From Actinacidiphila alni (lineage in GTDB: Bacteria > Actinomycetota > Actinomycetes > Streptomycetales > Streptomycetaceae), in the NCBI RefSeq assembly GCF_900112845.1, contig NZ_FONG01000030.1, forward strand, positions 1-64,000: 64,000 nt of DNA, given 5' to 3'. Numbering within the stretch: the stretch's first letter is position 1; every line of letters begins with the position of its first letter. A program made the position numbers and the translations under genes. The notes under the pieces are model-generated. The model ran no database searches. It worked only from the letters and a program-made list of their open reading frames with translations, and was not told where the DNA came from. Below are positions 25,939 to 34,374 of the stretch, one piece after another.

Positions 25939-25956
25939 GACGCGATATATCGCGTC
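25939..25956. promoter_or_regulatory. Perfect 18-bp palindrome before the ABC exporter operon
   Basis: GACGCGATATATCGCGTC is its own reverse complement and lies 113 bases before the first exporter gene. The AT centre in a GC-rich context and the perfect symmetry fit a TetR or PadR operator controlling drug export. No regulator gene is adjacent, so it is probably encoded elsewhere. Confidence 0.65.
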
Positions 25957-26068
25957 TGTCATTCTCGCGTTCACTCACGGGCGGACCGTGCGGCGAGCGA
26001 TGAGTTTCGGCCGTTCGGTCGGTCGAACCCCGTGAGAGCTGGACCCAGCAACCGACAGGAGTGACGAA

Positions 26069-27085
26069 ATGCCGGGCGCCATCTATGCGGAAGGTCTCGT
26101 GAAGACCTTCGGCGATGTCAAGGCACTGGGGGGAGTGGACCTCGACGTGCCGGAGGGCACGGTCCTCGGGCTGCTCGGGCCGAACGGCGCGGGGAAGACC
26201 ACCGCCGTCCGGGTCCTGACCACACTCCTCAAACCCGACAGCGGCAGCGCCGTCGTCGCGGGCATCGACGTACTGAAACACCCCAACGAGGTCCGCAGGC
26301 ACATCGGCCTGTCCGGCCAGTTCGCGGCGGTCGACGAGTACCTGACCGGCCGGGAGAACATCCAGATGGTCGGCCAGCTCTACCAGATGAGCGCCAAGGC
26401 CGCCCGGGCCCGGGCCGACGAACTGCTGGAGCGGTTCAACCTCACCGAGGCCGCCAACCGCCCCTCCAAGACCTACTCCGGCGGCATGCGCCGCCGCCTC
26501 GACCTCGCCGCGGCCCTCGTCGTCAGCCCGCCGGTGATGTTCATGGACGAGCCGACCACCGGCCTCGACCCGCGCAACCGGCAGCAACTGTGGGAGGTCA
26601 TCCAGGAGTTGGTGGCCGGCGGCACCACGCTGCTGCTCACCACCCAGTATCTGGAGGAGGCCGATCACCTCGCGCACGACATCTGCGTCATCGACCACGG
26701 CAAGGTCATCGCGCGCGGCACCTCCGACCAGCTCAAGGCGCAGACCGGCGGCGAGCGCGTCGAGGTCGTCGTGCACGAGCGGGACCGGATCGCCGACGCG
26801 GCCCGCGCCCTGACCGGCTTCGGCAAGGGCGACGCCAAGATCGAGGAGCACCAGCGCAAGATCACCGTCCCGGTGACCGGCGGCGCCAAGCTGCTGGCCG
26901 AGGTGATCCGCGAACTGGACACCCAGGGCATCGAGATCGACGACATCGGTCTGCGCCGCCCCACGCTCGACGACGTCTTCATCTCGCTGACCGGCCACGC
27001 GGCCGAGCAGGACAAGGACACCGACGAGGAGTCCGAGACCACCGCCGGACAGGGTGCCGGTTCCCGCAAGGAGGCCGTCAAGTGA
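26069..27085 (+). CDS. DrrA-type ABC transporter ATP-binding protein
   Basis: A 338-residue ATPase of the daunorubicin-resistance group. Walker A GPNGAGKTT is at 37-45, signature YSGGMRRRLD near 133, Walker B VMFMDEPTTGLDP near 153, and the DrrA C-terminal segment RRPTLDDVFISLTG near 300. It ends with an acidic tail. The permease gene overlaps its stop. It probably energises export of a drug or antibiotic; the substrate is unknown. Confidence 0.92.
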   Translation: MPGAIYAEGLVKTFGDVKALGGVDLDVPEGTVLGLLGPNGAGKTTAVRVLTTLLKPDSGSAVVAGIDVLKHPNEVRRHIGLSGQFAAVDEYLTGRENIQMVGQLYQMSAKAARARADELLERFNLTEAANRPSKTYSGGMRRRLDLAAALVVSPPVMFMDEPTTGLDPRNRQQLWEVIQELVAGGTTLLLTTQYLEEADHLAHDICVIDHGKVIARGTSDQLKAQTGGERVEVVVHERDRIADAARALTGFGKGDAKIEEHQRKITVPVTGGAKLLAEVIRELDTQGIEIDDIGLRRPTLDDVFISLTGHAAEQDKDTDEESETTAGQGAGSRKEAVK

Positions 27086-27933
27086 GCGCCGCCACCGATG
27101 TCATGACCACCAAGGCGCCCAAGGGCGTGGGCGGCGTCGTCCAGTCCGCCCGGGACTCGCTGGTCGTCGCCAAGCGCAATCTGCTGCGCATGATGCGCAT
27201 CCCGGAAGTCGTGATCTTCGGACTCGTCCAGCCGATCATGTTCGTGGTGCTGTTCAGCTACGTCTTCGGCGGCTCCGTGTCGGTCGGCGGCTCGCTCAGC
27301 GCCTCCGACTACCGCGAGTTCCTGATGGGCGGCATCTTCGCGCAGACCGTCACCTTCGCCACCGCCGGCGCGGGCGCCGGCATCGCGGACGACATGAACA
27401 AGGGCCTGATCGACCGCTTCCGGTCGCTGCCGATGGCCCGCGGCGCCGTCCTCACCGGCCGTACGCTCGCCGACTCGGTGCAGACCGCGCTCACCGTCGT
27501 CGTCCTGGCGGTCGTCGGCCTGCTGGTCGGCTGGCGGGTGCACAACGGCATCCCGAAGATGCTCGGGGCCTTCGCCCTGCTGCTCCTGCTCGGCTACGCC
27601 TTCTCCTGGATCGGCGCGCTGATCGGCCTGTCGGTGCGCACCCCGGAGGCGGCCACCTCCGGCGGCCTGGTCTGGCTCTTCCCGGTCACCTTCGTGTCCA
27701 ACGCGTTCGTGGACTCCTCGAACCTGCCGGGCTGGCTGCAGCCGGTAGCGGACTGGAACCCGTTCAGCGCCACCGTGCAGGCGTGCCGCGTGCTCTTCGG
27801 CAATCCGGGCGTGTCGCCGTCCGGCGCCTGGCCGATGGAGCACCCGGTGTGGGCGTCGCTCGCCTGGTCCGTGGTGATCATCGTCGTCTTCCGCACCTGG
27901 GCGGTCAGCAAGTACCGCTCGGCGACGGCGTAA
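27082..27933 (+). CDS. DrrB-type ABC-2 permease
   Basis: A 283-residue permease with about six transmembrane helices. Start GTG 27082 overlaps the ATPase stop (GTGA). The ABC-2 pattern is visible: VVIFGLVQPIMFVVLFSYVFGG in helix 1, then MGGIFAQTVTFATAGAGAGIADDMNKGLIDRFRSLPM, and VTFVSNAFVDSSNLPGWLQPVADWNPFS near the end, typical of DrrB. It forms the exporter with the preceding ATPase and is followed by a strong terminator. Confidence 0.92.
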   Translation: MSAATDVMTTKAPKGVGGVVQSARDSLVVAKRNLLRMMRIPEVVIFGLVQPIMFVVLFSYVFGGSVSVGGSLSASDYREFLMGGIFAQTVTFATAGAGAGIADDMNKGLIDRFRSLPMARGAVLTGRTLADSVQTALTVVVLAVVGLLVGWRVHNGIPKMLGAFALLLLLGYAFSWIGALIGLSVRTPEAATSGGLVWLFPVTFVSNAFVDSSNLPGWLQPVADWNPFSATVQACRVLFGNPGVSPSGAWPMEHPVWASLAWSVVIIVVFRTWAVSKYRSATA

Positions 27934-27959
27934 CGGCGTACTCGTACGAGGTACGTCAA

Positions 27960-27992
27960 AGCCCCGGCCGTCGTCCCCCGACGGCCGGGGCT
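27960..27992. terminator. Bidirectional intrinsic-type hairpin
   Basis: AGCCCCGGCCGTCG (27960-27973) and its exact complement CGACGGCCGGGGCT (27979-27992) enclose a 5-base loop between the convergent exporter and greA genes. No strong T-tract follows, as is common in Streptomyces. Confidence 0.85.
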
Positions 27993-28011
27993 CACCGCAT
28001 GTCTCGCGGGC

Positions 28012-28509
28012 TCAGCCCTGGTACGGCTTCACATCGAGGACCTTCACCGACGCGCTCTTGCCGTTCGGCAGCTCGTACGTGGCGTCCTCGCCGGGCTTCT
28101 TGCCCGTGACACCGCGGCCGAGCGGGGACTGCGGCGAGTACGTGTCCAGGTCGCCGGCGACGCCCTCGCGCGAGCCCAGCAGGAAGGTCATCGTGTCGTC
28201 CGGGTCGCCGTCGAAGGCGATGGTCACCACCATGCCCGGTGCCACCACCCCGTCGTCGGCCGGGGCCTCGCCCACCTTCGCGGACTCCAGGATCTGGTTG
28301 AGCTGCCGGATGCGCAGCTCCAGCTTGCCCTGGTCCTCACGCGCCGCGTGATAGCCGGCGTTCTCCTTGAGATCGCCTTCCTGGCGGGCTTCCTCGATCT
28401 TGGCGACGATCTCGGCGCGCGCCGGACCAGACAGATGCTCCAGCTCGGCCTTGAGCTGGTCATACGCCGCCTGGGTCAGCCAGGTGACGTTCTCGCTGGT
28501 CTGGGTCAC
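28012..28509 (-). CDS. greA: Transcription elongation factor GreA
   Basis: A 165-residue factor that rescues backtracked RNA polymerase by stimulating transcript cleavage. The N-terminal coiled coil (about 12-80) includes ARQEGDLKENAGYHAAREDQG, where the conserved acidic tip (GDLKENAEY in most) sits. The C-terminal domain has the Streptomyces-type SPQSPLGRGVTGKKPGED. Convergent with the exporter operon; DUF4307 and mca lie on its other side, the usual Streptomyces order. Confidence 0.95.
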   Translation of the reverse strand: MTQTSENVTWLTQAAYDQLKAELEHLSGPARAEIVAKIEEARQEGDLKENAGYHAAREDQGKLELRIRQLNQILESAKVGEAPADDGVVAPGMVVTIAFDGDPDDTMTFLLGSREGVAGDLDTYSPQSPLGRGVTGKKPGEDATYELPNGKSASVKVLDVKPYQG

Positions 28510-28751
28510 AGGTGCTCCTCGTCGGTACTGGTCATGCCGTGTGCCTGCCCCGCGGAAACCCCGCGGAACGGTGTGTGGACCGCCGCACCCCTACGGCCGG
28601 CGGCTCGTCCCCACGGCCGGTGCCGGGGCGCGCCCCGATGATGAACTCCATTGCCACCGGTCGCCGGGACGAAACCACGAGCCTAACAATTACTCGTCGT
28701 CCAAGGGGACGGGAAACGAACGCCGGTGCAGTCGTGGCGCCCGGCCCTCGA

Positions 28752-29183
28752 TCAGCCCTGCGGGGCCTTCTCGCAGCTCACCAGCTCGCCGGTCTCGCCG
28801 CGGCCCGTCGTGCGGACCTCCACGATCGTGTCGACCTGCTTGGCGTGCTGGGCGAGGCGGACGTCCTTGCGCCCCACCTCGTTGTGGTCGGAGTCCACCG
28901 ACCGCACGGTGCAGACCGCGACCGTACCGGCGTCCTTGTGGACCTCCAGATGGATGCTGACCTGCTGGTCGGAGTCCACCTTGAACGCCACGACCTGGGC
29001 GCTGACCTTGCTGTCGGTGATCGCGTGCCAGCCGTACCAGCCGACGCCCAGGACGGTCAGGGCGCCGAGGACGACGGCCGCGATCCGCAGTTTGCGGTCG
29101 GCACGGGCGTCGGCGCCGGGTCCGTACCTGCCGTCGGGCAGGGCGGGCCGGGCGTCCGGCTCACTGGACCCCACGGCGGTCAT
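28752..29183 (-). CDS. DUF4307-family membrane protein
   Basis: A 143-residue protein with a polar N-terminus, one transmembrane helix (about 33-53: IAAVVLGALTVLGVGWYGWHAI) and an outside domain containing VSIHLEVHKDAGTVAVCTVRSVDSDHNEVGRKDV. This matches the actinobacterial DUF4307 family of unknown function, regularly found between greA and mca. It is divergent from mca. Confidence 0.9.
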   Translation of the reverse strand: MTAVGSSEPDARPALPDGRYGPGADARADRKLRIAAVVLGALTVLGVGWYGWHAITDSKVSAQVVAFKVDSDQQVSIHLEVHKDAGTVAVCTVRSVDSDHNEVGRKDVRLAQHAKQVDTIVEVRTTGRGETGELVSCEKAPQG

Positions 29184-29324
29184 AGGCTTTCCTCCCGAGC
29201 GGGGACGGCGGAATTATTCGTCCCCTCACTCGGTCACTATAGAAGGCGCCCTCTTTGCCGACGGAGGCGCCTAGGAGACGGGGGCTCGGCACCGCTCGGA
29301 CCCCGAAGACTTGAGGACCAAGCC

Positions 29325-30197
29325 TTGACTGAGCAGCTTCGACTGATGGCCGTGCACGCCCACCCCGACGACGAGTCGAGCAAGGGCGCCGCCACGATGG
29401 CCAAGTACGTGTCCGAGGGGGTGGACGTACTGGTCGCGACCTGCACCGGAGGCGAGCGCGGCTCGGTGCTCAACCCCAAACTCCAGGGCGACCCCTATAT
29501 CGAGGAACACATCCACGAAGTACGCGCCAAGGAGATGGACGAGGCCCGGCAGATCCTCGGCGTGCGCCAGGCGTGGCTCGGCTACGTCGACTCCGGCCTG
29601 CCCGAGGGCGACCCGCTGCCGCCGCTGCCCGAGGGCTGCTTCGCGCTCCAGGACGTCGACGTCGCCGCGGGCACCCTGGTGAAGCTGATCCGCGAGTTCC
29701 GGCCGCACGTGATGACCACGTACGACGAGAACGGCGGCTACCCGCACCCCGACCACATCATGACCCACAAGATCTCGATGGCGGCCTTCGAGGCGGCCGG
29801 CGACCCCGAGCGCTACCCGGAGGCCGGGGAGCCCTGGACGCCGCTGAAGCTCTACTACAACCAGGGCTTCAACAAGGCGCGCACCCTCGCCCTGCACGAG
29901 GCGCTGCTCGCCCGCGGCCTGGAGTCGCCGTACGAGGAGTGGCTCAAGCGCTGGGAGGAGTTCGACCGGCCCGAGCGGCAGCTCACCACCCACGTGCCGT
30001 GCGCCGACTTCTTCGAGATCCGCGACAAGGCGCTGCTCGCGCACGCCACCCAGATCGACCCCGACGGCGGCTGGTTCCGCGTCCCGATGGACGTCCAGCG
30101 GGAGGTCTGGCCCACCGAGGACTACGAGCTCGCCAAGTCCCGGGTGGACACCTCCCTCCCCGAGGACGACCTCTTTGCGGGCGTCCGGACGGCCTGA
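29325..30197 (+). CDS. mca: Mycothiol S-conjugate amidase
   Basis: A 290-residue zinc amidase that cleaves mycothiol adducts of toxins to a mercapturic acid and GlcN-Ins. The zinc site LMAVHAHPDDESSKGAA is near residue 9 and the second ligand segment is GYPHPDHIM. Start TTG 29325 is 7 bases after GAGGA and gives the usual TEQLRLMAVH N-terminus. The C-terminal AHATQIDPDGGWFRVP and SLPEDDLFAG distinguish Mca from MshB. Its presence marks an actinomycete using mycothiol. Confidence 0.95.
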   Translation: MTEQLRLMAVHAHPDDESSKGAATMAKYVSEGVDVLVATCTGGERGSVLNPKLQGDPYIEEHIHEVRAKEMDEARQILGVRQAWLGYVDSGLPEGDPLPPLPEGCFALQDVDVAAGTLVKLIREFRPHVMTTYDENGGYPHPDHIMTHKISMAAFEAAGDPERYPEAGEPWTPLKLYYNQGFNKARTLALHEALLARGLESPYEEWLKRWEEFDRPERQLTTHVPCADFFEIRDKALLAHATQIDPDGGWFRVPMDVQREVWPTEDYELAKSRVDTSLPEDDLFAGVRTA

Positions 30198-30203
30198 GCG
30201 ACA

Positions 30204-30464
30204 ATGGGTGGCGTGAACGCTTCCCACGGACTCAATACGCTGGTCCCGCTCGCCTCGGGCGAGCTGAACCAGGACAAGGTGACGCCGGGGCTCCTCGGTT
30301 TCGTGATCTTCGCGGCCATCGCCATCGGGCTGTGGCTGCTCATGAAGAACATGGGCAAGCAGATGAAGAGGATTGACTTCGTCGAAGAGCCGGAAAAGGC
30401 CCCGGCCCGGGCCGAGGACGAGCGCGCCCCCGCGCCCGCCCCCAAGGAAGACGTCGCGCCGTAG
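30204..30464 (+). CDS. Small single-helix membrane protein downstream of mca
   Basis: An 86-residue protein, six bases after mca. A short outside N-terminus (SGELNQDKVTPG) precedes one helix (about 31-46) and a basic then acidic, Pro/Ala-rich cytoplasmic tail. ATG 30204 or GTG 30213 could start it. It is conserved next to mca in Streptomyces as I recall; function unknown. Confidence 0.8.
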   Translation: MGGVNASHGLNTLVPLASGELNQDKVTPGLLGFVIFAAIAIGLWLLMKNMGKQMKRIDFVEEPEKAPARAEDERAPAPAPKEDVAP

Positions 30465-30510
30465 GGGCCCGGCCCCTGTACCCGCACCCCTGCGGAGGAC
30501 GGTAACCATC

Positions 30511-30641
30511 AGGGGCGCGGGGAACTGCGCGACCAGCCCCCACCGGCCCGGTGATCGCAGAACAAACAGCGTCTGCCCCGCTGGGGGCGGCTTTTTGTCT
30601 GAAGGCGCGCTGCGGCTGGCCGCGCAGTTCCCCGCGCCCCT
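30511..30641. repeat. Palindromic intergenic repeat, copy 1
   Basis: The 5' arm GGGGCGCGGGGAACTGCGCG (30512-30531) is exactly complementary to 30621-30640. The interior includes CAGCGTCTGCCCCGCTGGGGGCG. The flanking GGACGGTAACCATC (30497-30510) is shared, inverted, with the outer side of copy 2. I recall this arm as a very common Streptomyces intergenic motif. Confidence 0.85.
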
Positions 30642-30688
30642 GAAGGGGCATCCCTCCTCCGCAGCGTGCGGGGACAGGGGCACCCCTT

Positions 30689-33600
30689 TTACGCAACCTC
30701 GGGTCGGAGAGCCATGGTCATGCGGGCCGCGCGGCCGGGCGTCATGCCGAGGCGCCAGGTGTCCCAGGCGGAGCCTGGGGAGAGGGTGCCGCGGTCGAGA
30801 AGGACGGCGAAAGCCTCGACGTATTCGTCGAGGTCGGGATCGCGTCCCGGAAAGGCGTCGGCGCGCAGGGACGCGAGCGCGGCACGGGCCGCGGCCGCGC
30901 CGTCGGCGGAGAGCAGGGGCTGGACGGTGGCACGCAGAAAGACCGCCCAGTCCCGCCCACGCAGATCCCCGAGCCCCTCAAAAAGCTCGACCGCCTCGTC
31001 GAGCAGCGTCGTGGCCTCGACGAGCCGCCCGTTCCCGGCGTCGATGACGGCCAGCTCGACGCACGACCACGCCTCGCCGTGCTCGACCCCGATCCGCCGG
31101 AAATCCTGCCGGGCGTCCTGAAGCAGCTGCCGGGCGAAACCGCTGTTGCGCAGATTCCCGGTACGCGCCGCCCGCTGATCGCGGGTGACCCGCGCGGAGT
31201 GGTGCCGGGCGCAGGCCAGCCCGTACACGTCCCGCATCCGCGAGAACATCGTGCGGGCCCGCTCCAGCGTCCGCAGCGCCGCGTCGGAGTCGCCGCACTC
31301 CTCCAGCGCGTGCCCGAGGTAGTACAGCGTCCACGCCTCCCCGCGCGCGTCCTCGCTTGCCCGGTGCCGCTGCACCGCCTCGTCCAGCTCGCGGGCCGCC
31401 TCCCGCGCCTCGCCGCGCAGCAGCAGCGCCCGGGCCAGTTGCGTCGCCGTCCACGCGCCGCCGCGGGTGTCGCGGGCCAGCGCGTACGCCTGCCCGGCCG
31501 CCCGCAGCTCCGCCTCACCGGCGTCGGCCCGCCCCAGCAACAGATACACCTGCCCGAGCTGGAGGTGCGCCCACGCCTCGCCCTGCACGCTCTCGTTCTC
31601 GCGGTGCAGCGCCAGCGACTCGTGCAGCAGCTCCAGCGCCTTGCCGACCTGCCCCAAGTCGCGCAGTACGGCGGCCAGCGCGTGCAGCGTCCACGCCCGG
31701 TCCTCGTCCAGCCCGGGCCCGGTCTGGATCTCCAGCGCCTCGCGCAGCTTGCGCTCGGCCTCCCGCAGATTGCCCTGGTGGTGCAAGGTGATGCCGAGGC
31801 TGTCCAGCGCGCGGGCCGCGCCCGACGGGTGCTGCGCCTCGAAGTACAGGTCCACCACGGACGTCAGCGTGGAGCGCGCCTTGTCCAGCTCGCCGAGCTG
31901 CCGCGCCGCGATGCCCGTACGCCACTGCACCGACCGCACCAGCACCGAACGGTCCTCGTCGGGACCCGACTTCTGCTGGCCCGGCTGCCGTCCTTGCGCC
32001 AACTCGCTGATCTCGCCCAGCCGGTAGAGGTCGCCGCGCAGCAGGCAGTAGTCGCACAGCGCGCCGAGCAGCGACTGCACCGCCGCCCGGTCCACGCCCT
32101 CGGTGTCGCGCAGCGCGGCCGTGATGAAACTGGACTCCTCGTCCAGCCAGCGCAGCGCCAGCTCCAGCGAGGCGAAGCCGTGCTGCCCGAAGCGGCCCGC
32201 CCGGGTCGAGGTCTTGCCCTCCACCAGCCGGATCACGGTGTTCGCCAGATCCGCGTACGACCGGATCAGCCGCTCGTGCGCGGCGGCCCGCTCCACCGGA
32301 TCCTCCTCGTCCAGCAGCCGCTCGGCCGCGAAGCCGCGGACCAGGTCGTGCGGGCGGTAACGGCTGCCGCGGACGTTCTCGATCAGGCCCGCCGCCGCCA
32401 GCTCGTCCAGCCGGCGTGCCGCCTCCCGCTCGTCGGTGGCCATCAGCGCCGCCGCCGCTGCCGCGCCGAAACTGGCCCGCCCGGCCAGCGCGAGGCGGCG
32501 CAGCAGCCGCCGGTTGGGCTCCGGCTGGTCGTGGTAGCGCAGCGCCAGCACCCGGTCGACCGGGTCGCGCGGCCCGAACACCTCCAGATCCGCGGCCAGT
32601 CCGGCCGCGCCCCGGTGATCGGCGAGCGCCGACCCCGCGATCCGCAGCGCTATCGGCAGGCCCGCGCACAGCCGGCGCAGCCGGTCCGCCTCCTCCGGGC
32701 GCGCCCCCGCCGTACCGGCCGCGTCCGCCAACTCGCCCAGCAGCTCCACCGTGTCGTCCAGATCCAGCGGGCCGACGTCCAGGCTGTGCACGGCCGCGCC
32801 CGGCACCGCCAGCTCCGCCAGGTCGAACGGCTCCCGGCAGGTGACCAGCACCAGGCTCTCGGAGCGCTCGGGCACCAGCGCCCGCACCTGCGCCGCGTCC
32901 GTCGCGTCGTCCAGCACGATCACCACGGGCACGCCGGTGAGGTGCTGCTGGTACTGCTCGCTGAGCCGCCGCAGATGCTGTTCCTGATTCTGCCGCTCAC
33001 GGAAGAGGAGCTGGTCGCGCGGCGCCCCGAAACGGTTGAGCAGGTGCAGCAGCGCCTCCCGGGTCGGCAGCGGTGTCCTGCCGTCGCTCGCCCCGCGCAG
33101 ATCCACCACGCACGCGCCGCGAAACTGGTCCCGCAACTGCTGGGCGGTACGCACCGCCAGCGTCGTACGGCCGCTGCCCGCCGGGCCGTGCAGCACAACG
33201 ACCGTCGGGTGCACGCCCGTTGACGCGCGCGCCTGGTGCACCCACTGCGCGATCCGCGCCACATGCGCGCGGCGGCCGGTGAACGGGCCCTCCGCGTCCG
33301 GCAGATGACCGAAGGACTGCTCAAGCAGCGCCCGGGTCCTGGCCGCCGCGCTCCGGTCGCCGCCGCCCGGGCGGCGCGGCGGCGCCGACTGGCCCGGCAC
33401 CTTCGCCGTCTTCTTGCGCGGCGGCGCCGCCACCATCGCGCGCTGCGCCTCGATGAACGGCCGCACTCCGCGGCGGTCCAGCGCCGCCAGCCACAGCAGC
33501 CGCAACTGCTCGGAGCCGCCCGGCTGTCCGCCCGCCCGGCTCCGCCCGCGGCCCGCCACCCCGGTCAGCGTGACCGCCCCGGCCGCGCCCACCGCGAGGC

Positions 33601-33928
33601 CCGTCACCAGCGCCGGGCCCGCCGCCAGCCCGTACCCCAGGTCCACCCCGAACGCCACCGCCGCCGTCACCCCGGCGACCAGGCCCTGCTTCCCGGCCTG
33701 CGGCCGGGTGGCCGCTTTCGGTTCCGCCGCTTCCGCGTCCAGCGCCCGCACATACGCCGCGTACTCCTCCTCGGCCGGCGCGGCGATCTCCTCCAGCCGC
33801 TCCAACGCCCGGGCCAGCAGCGCCTTCCCGTCCACGGCCGGGCCCTCCTGGGCGACCGCCCGCTCCACCAGTCGTTCCACCTCGGCCCGGTGCGGGGCGC
33901 GCAGCGCCGCGGTACGTGAGTCCGGCAC
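30689..33928 (-). CDS. Large STAND/NB-ARC ATPase with TPR repeats
   Basis: A 1079-residue signal-transduction ATPase. An N-terminal helical region (1-75) is followed by a Gly/Ala-rich hydrophobic hairpin (about 82-123, possibly two membrane helices). The NTPase has Walker A GPAGSGRTT (248-256), Walker B VVIVLDDA (Asp340/341) and a GLPIAL motif near 420. A winged-helix segment (about 480-530) and at least eight TPR-like repeats (about 640-1000) complete it. Unlike AfsR/SARP proteins there is no N-terminal DNA-binding domain. STAND proteins act as inducible assembly hubs in regulation or defence. It is bracketed by the two palindromic repeats. Confidence 0.85.
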   Translation of the reverse strand: MPDSRTAALRAPHRAEVERLVERAVAQEGPAVDGKALLARALERLEEIAAPAEEEYAAYVRALDAEAAEPKAATRPQAGKQGLVAGVTAAVAFGVDLGYGLAAGPALVTGLAVGAAGAVTLTGVAGRGRSRAGGQPGGSEQLRLLWLAALDRRGVRPFIEAQRAMVAAPPRKKTAKVPGQSAPPRRPGGGDRSAAARTRALLEQSFGHLPDAEGPFTGRRAHVARIAQWVHQARASTGVHPTVVVLHGPAGSGRTTLAVRTAQQLRDQFRGACVVDLRGASDGRTPLPTREALLHLLNRFGAPRDQLLFRERQNQEQHLRRLSEQYQQHLTGVPVVIVLDDATDAAQVRALVPERSESLVLVTCREPFDLAELAVPGAAVHSLDVGPLDLDDTVELLGELADAAGTAGARPEEADRLRRLCAGLPIALRIAGSALADHRGAAGLAADLEVFGPRDPVDRVLALRYHDQPEPNRRLLRRLALAGRASFGAAAAAALMATDEREAARRLDELAAAGLIENVRGSRYRPHDLVRGFAAERLLDEEDPVERAAAHERLIRSYADLANTVIRLVEGKTSTRAGRFGQHGFASLELALRWLDEESSFITAALRDTEGVDRAAVQSLLGALCDYCLLRGDLYRLGEISELAQGRQPGQQKSGPDEDRSVLVRSVQWRTGIAARQLGELDKARSTLTSVVDLYFEAQHPSGAARALDSLGITLHHQGNLREAERKLREALEIQTGPGLDEDRAWTLHALAAVLRDLGQVGKALELLHESLALHRENESVQGEAWAHLQLGQVYLLLGRADAGEAELRAAGQAYALARDTRGGAWTATQLARALLLRGEAREAARELDEAVQRHRASEDARGEAWTLYYLGHALEECGDSDAALRTLERARTMFSRMRDVYGLACARHHSARVTRDQRAARTGNLRNSGFARQLLQDARQDFRRIGVEHGEAWSCVELAVIDAGNGRLVEATTLLDEAVELFEGLGDLRGRDWAVFLRATVQPLLSADGAAAARAALASLRADAFPGRDPDLDEYVEAFAVLLDRGTLSPGSAWDTWRLGMTPGRAARMTMALRPEVA

Positions 33929-34374
33929 ATGTCCTCCTGCGGAGTGCGGTCACCAATCAACGGAAAACCCCGAACCGTCTTCGTGCCCGCCCTGACCCGT
34001 CGTCAATCCGCGGCGCCGCCCCAGTACCCGCGCGTGCCCGATGTCTCCTGCGGAGGACGGTGCCTTTTCGGCAGGCGGTGGCTGAGGTCTCCTGCGGAGT
34101 GCGGTGAGTCAGGTCTTTTAGGGGCGCGGGGACGCGGCGCTGCGCTGGCGGAAGTGGGATGCCCCGTTAGGGGCGCGGGGAACTGCGCGGCCCGCCCCCA
34201 CCGGCCGGTGGTCGCAAAAACAACAGCGTCTGCCCCGCTGGGGGCGATTTGTCAGCCGCAGCCCCGCGCGGTCCCCCAGCCTTCGGCCGGGGGTGCCCCC
34301 AGCGCGCAGTTCCCCGCGCCCCTGATGGTTACCGTCCTCTGCCGGAGGCATTACACGCCGCACTCCGCAGGAGA
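33929..34374. other. Repeat-rich intergenic region between STAND and sigma genes
   Basis: This 446-base stretch has no gene. It holds a 17-bp motif CTCCTGCGGAGTGCGGT at 33934-33950 and 34089-34105, a variant at 34045-34061 and an inverted copy at 34357-34373; its core CTCCTGCGGAG is itself nearly palindromic. It also contains the second palindromic element (34169-34323) and a partial arm at about 34119-34131. Confidence 0.75.
34169..34323. repeat. Palindromic intergenic repeat, copy 2
   Basis: The arms at 34170-34189 and 34303-34322 are the same 20-mer pair as copy 1, with a similar interior in the same orientation (CCCCCACCGGCCGGTGGTCG, CAGCGTCTGCCCCGCTGGGGGCGA). Its outer side (34324-34342) repeats the flank of copy 1 in inverted orientation, so 34303-34342 matches 30492-30531 at 39 of 40 positions as an inverted repeat. 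Confidence 0.85.
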
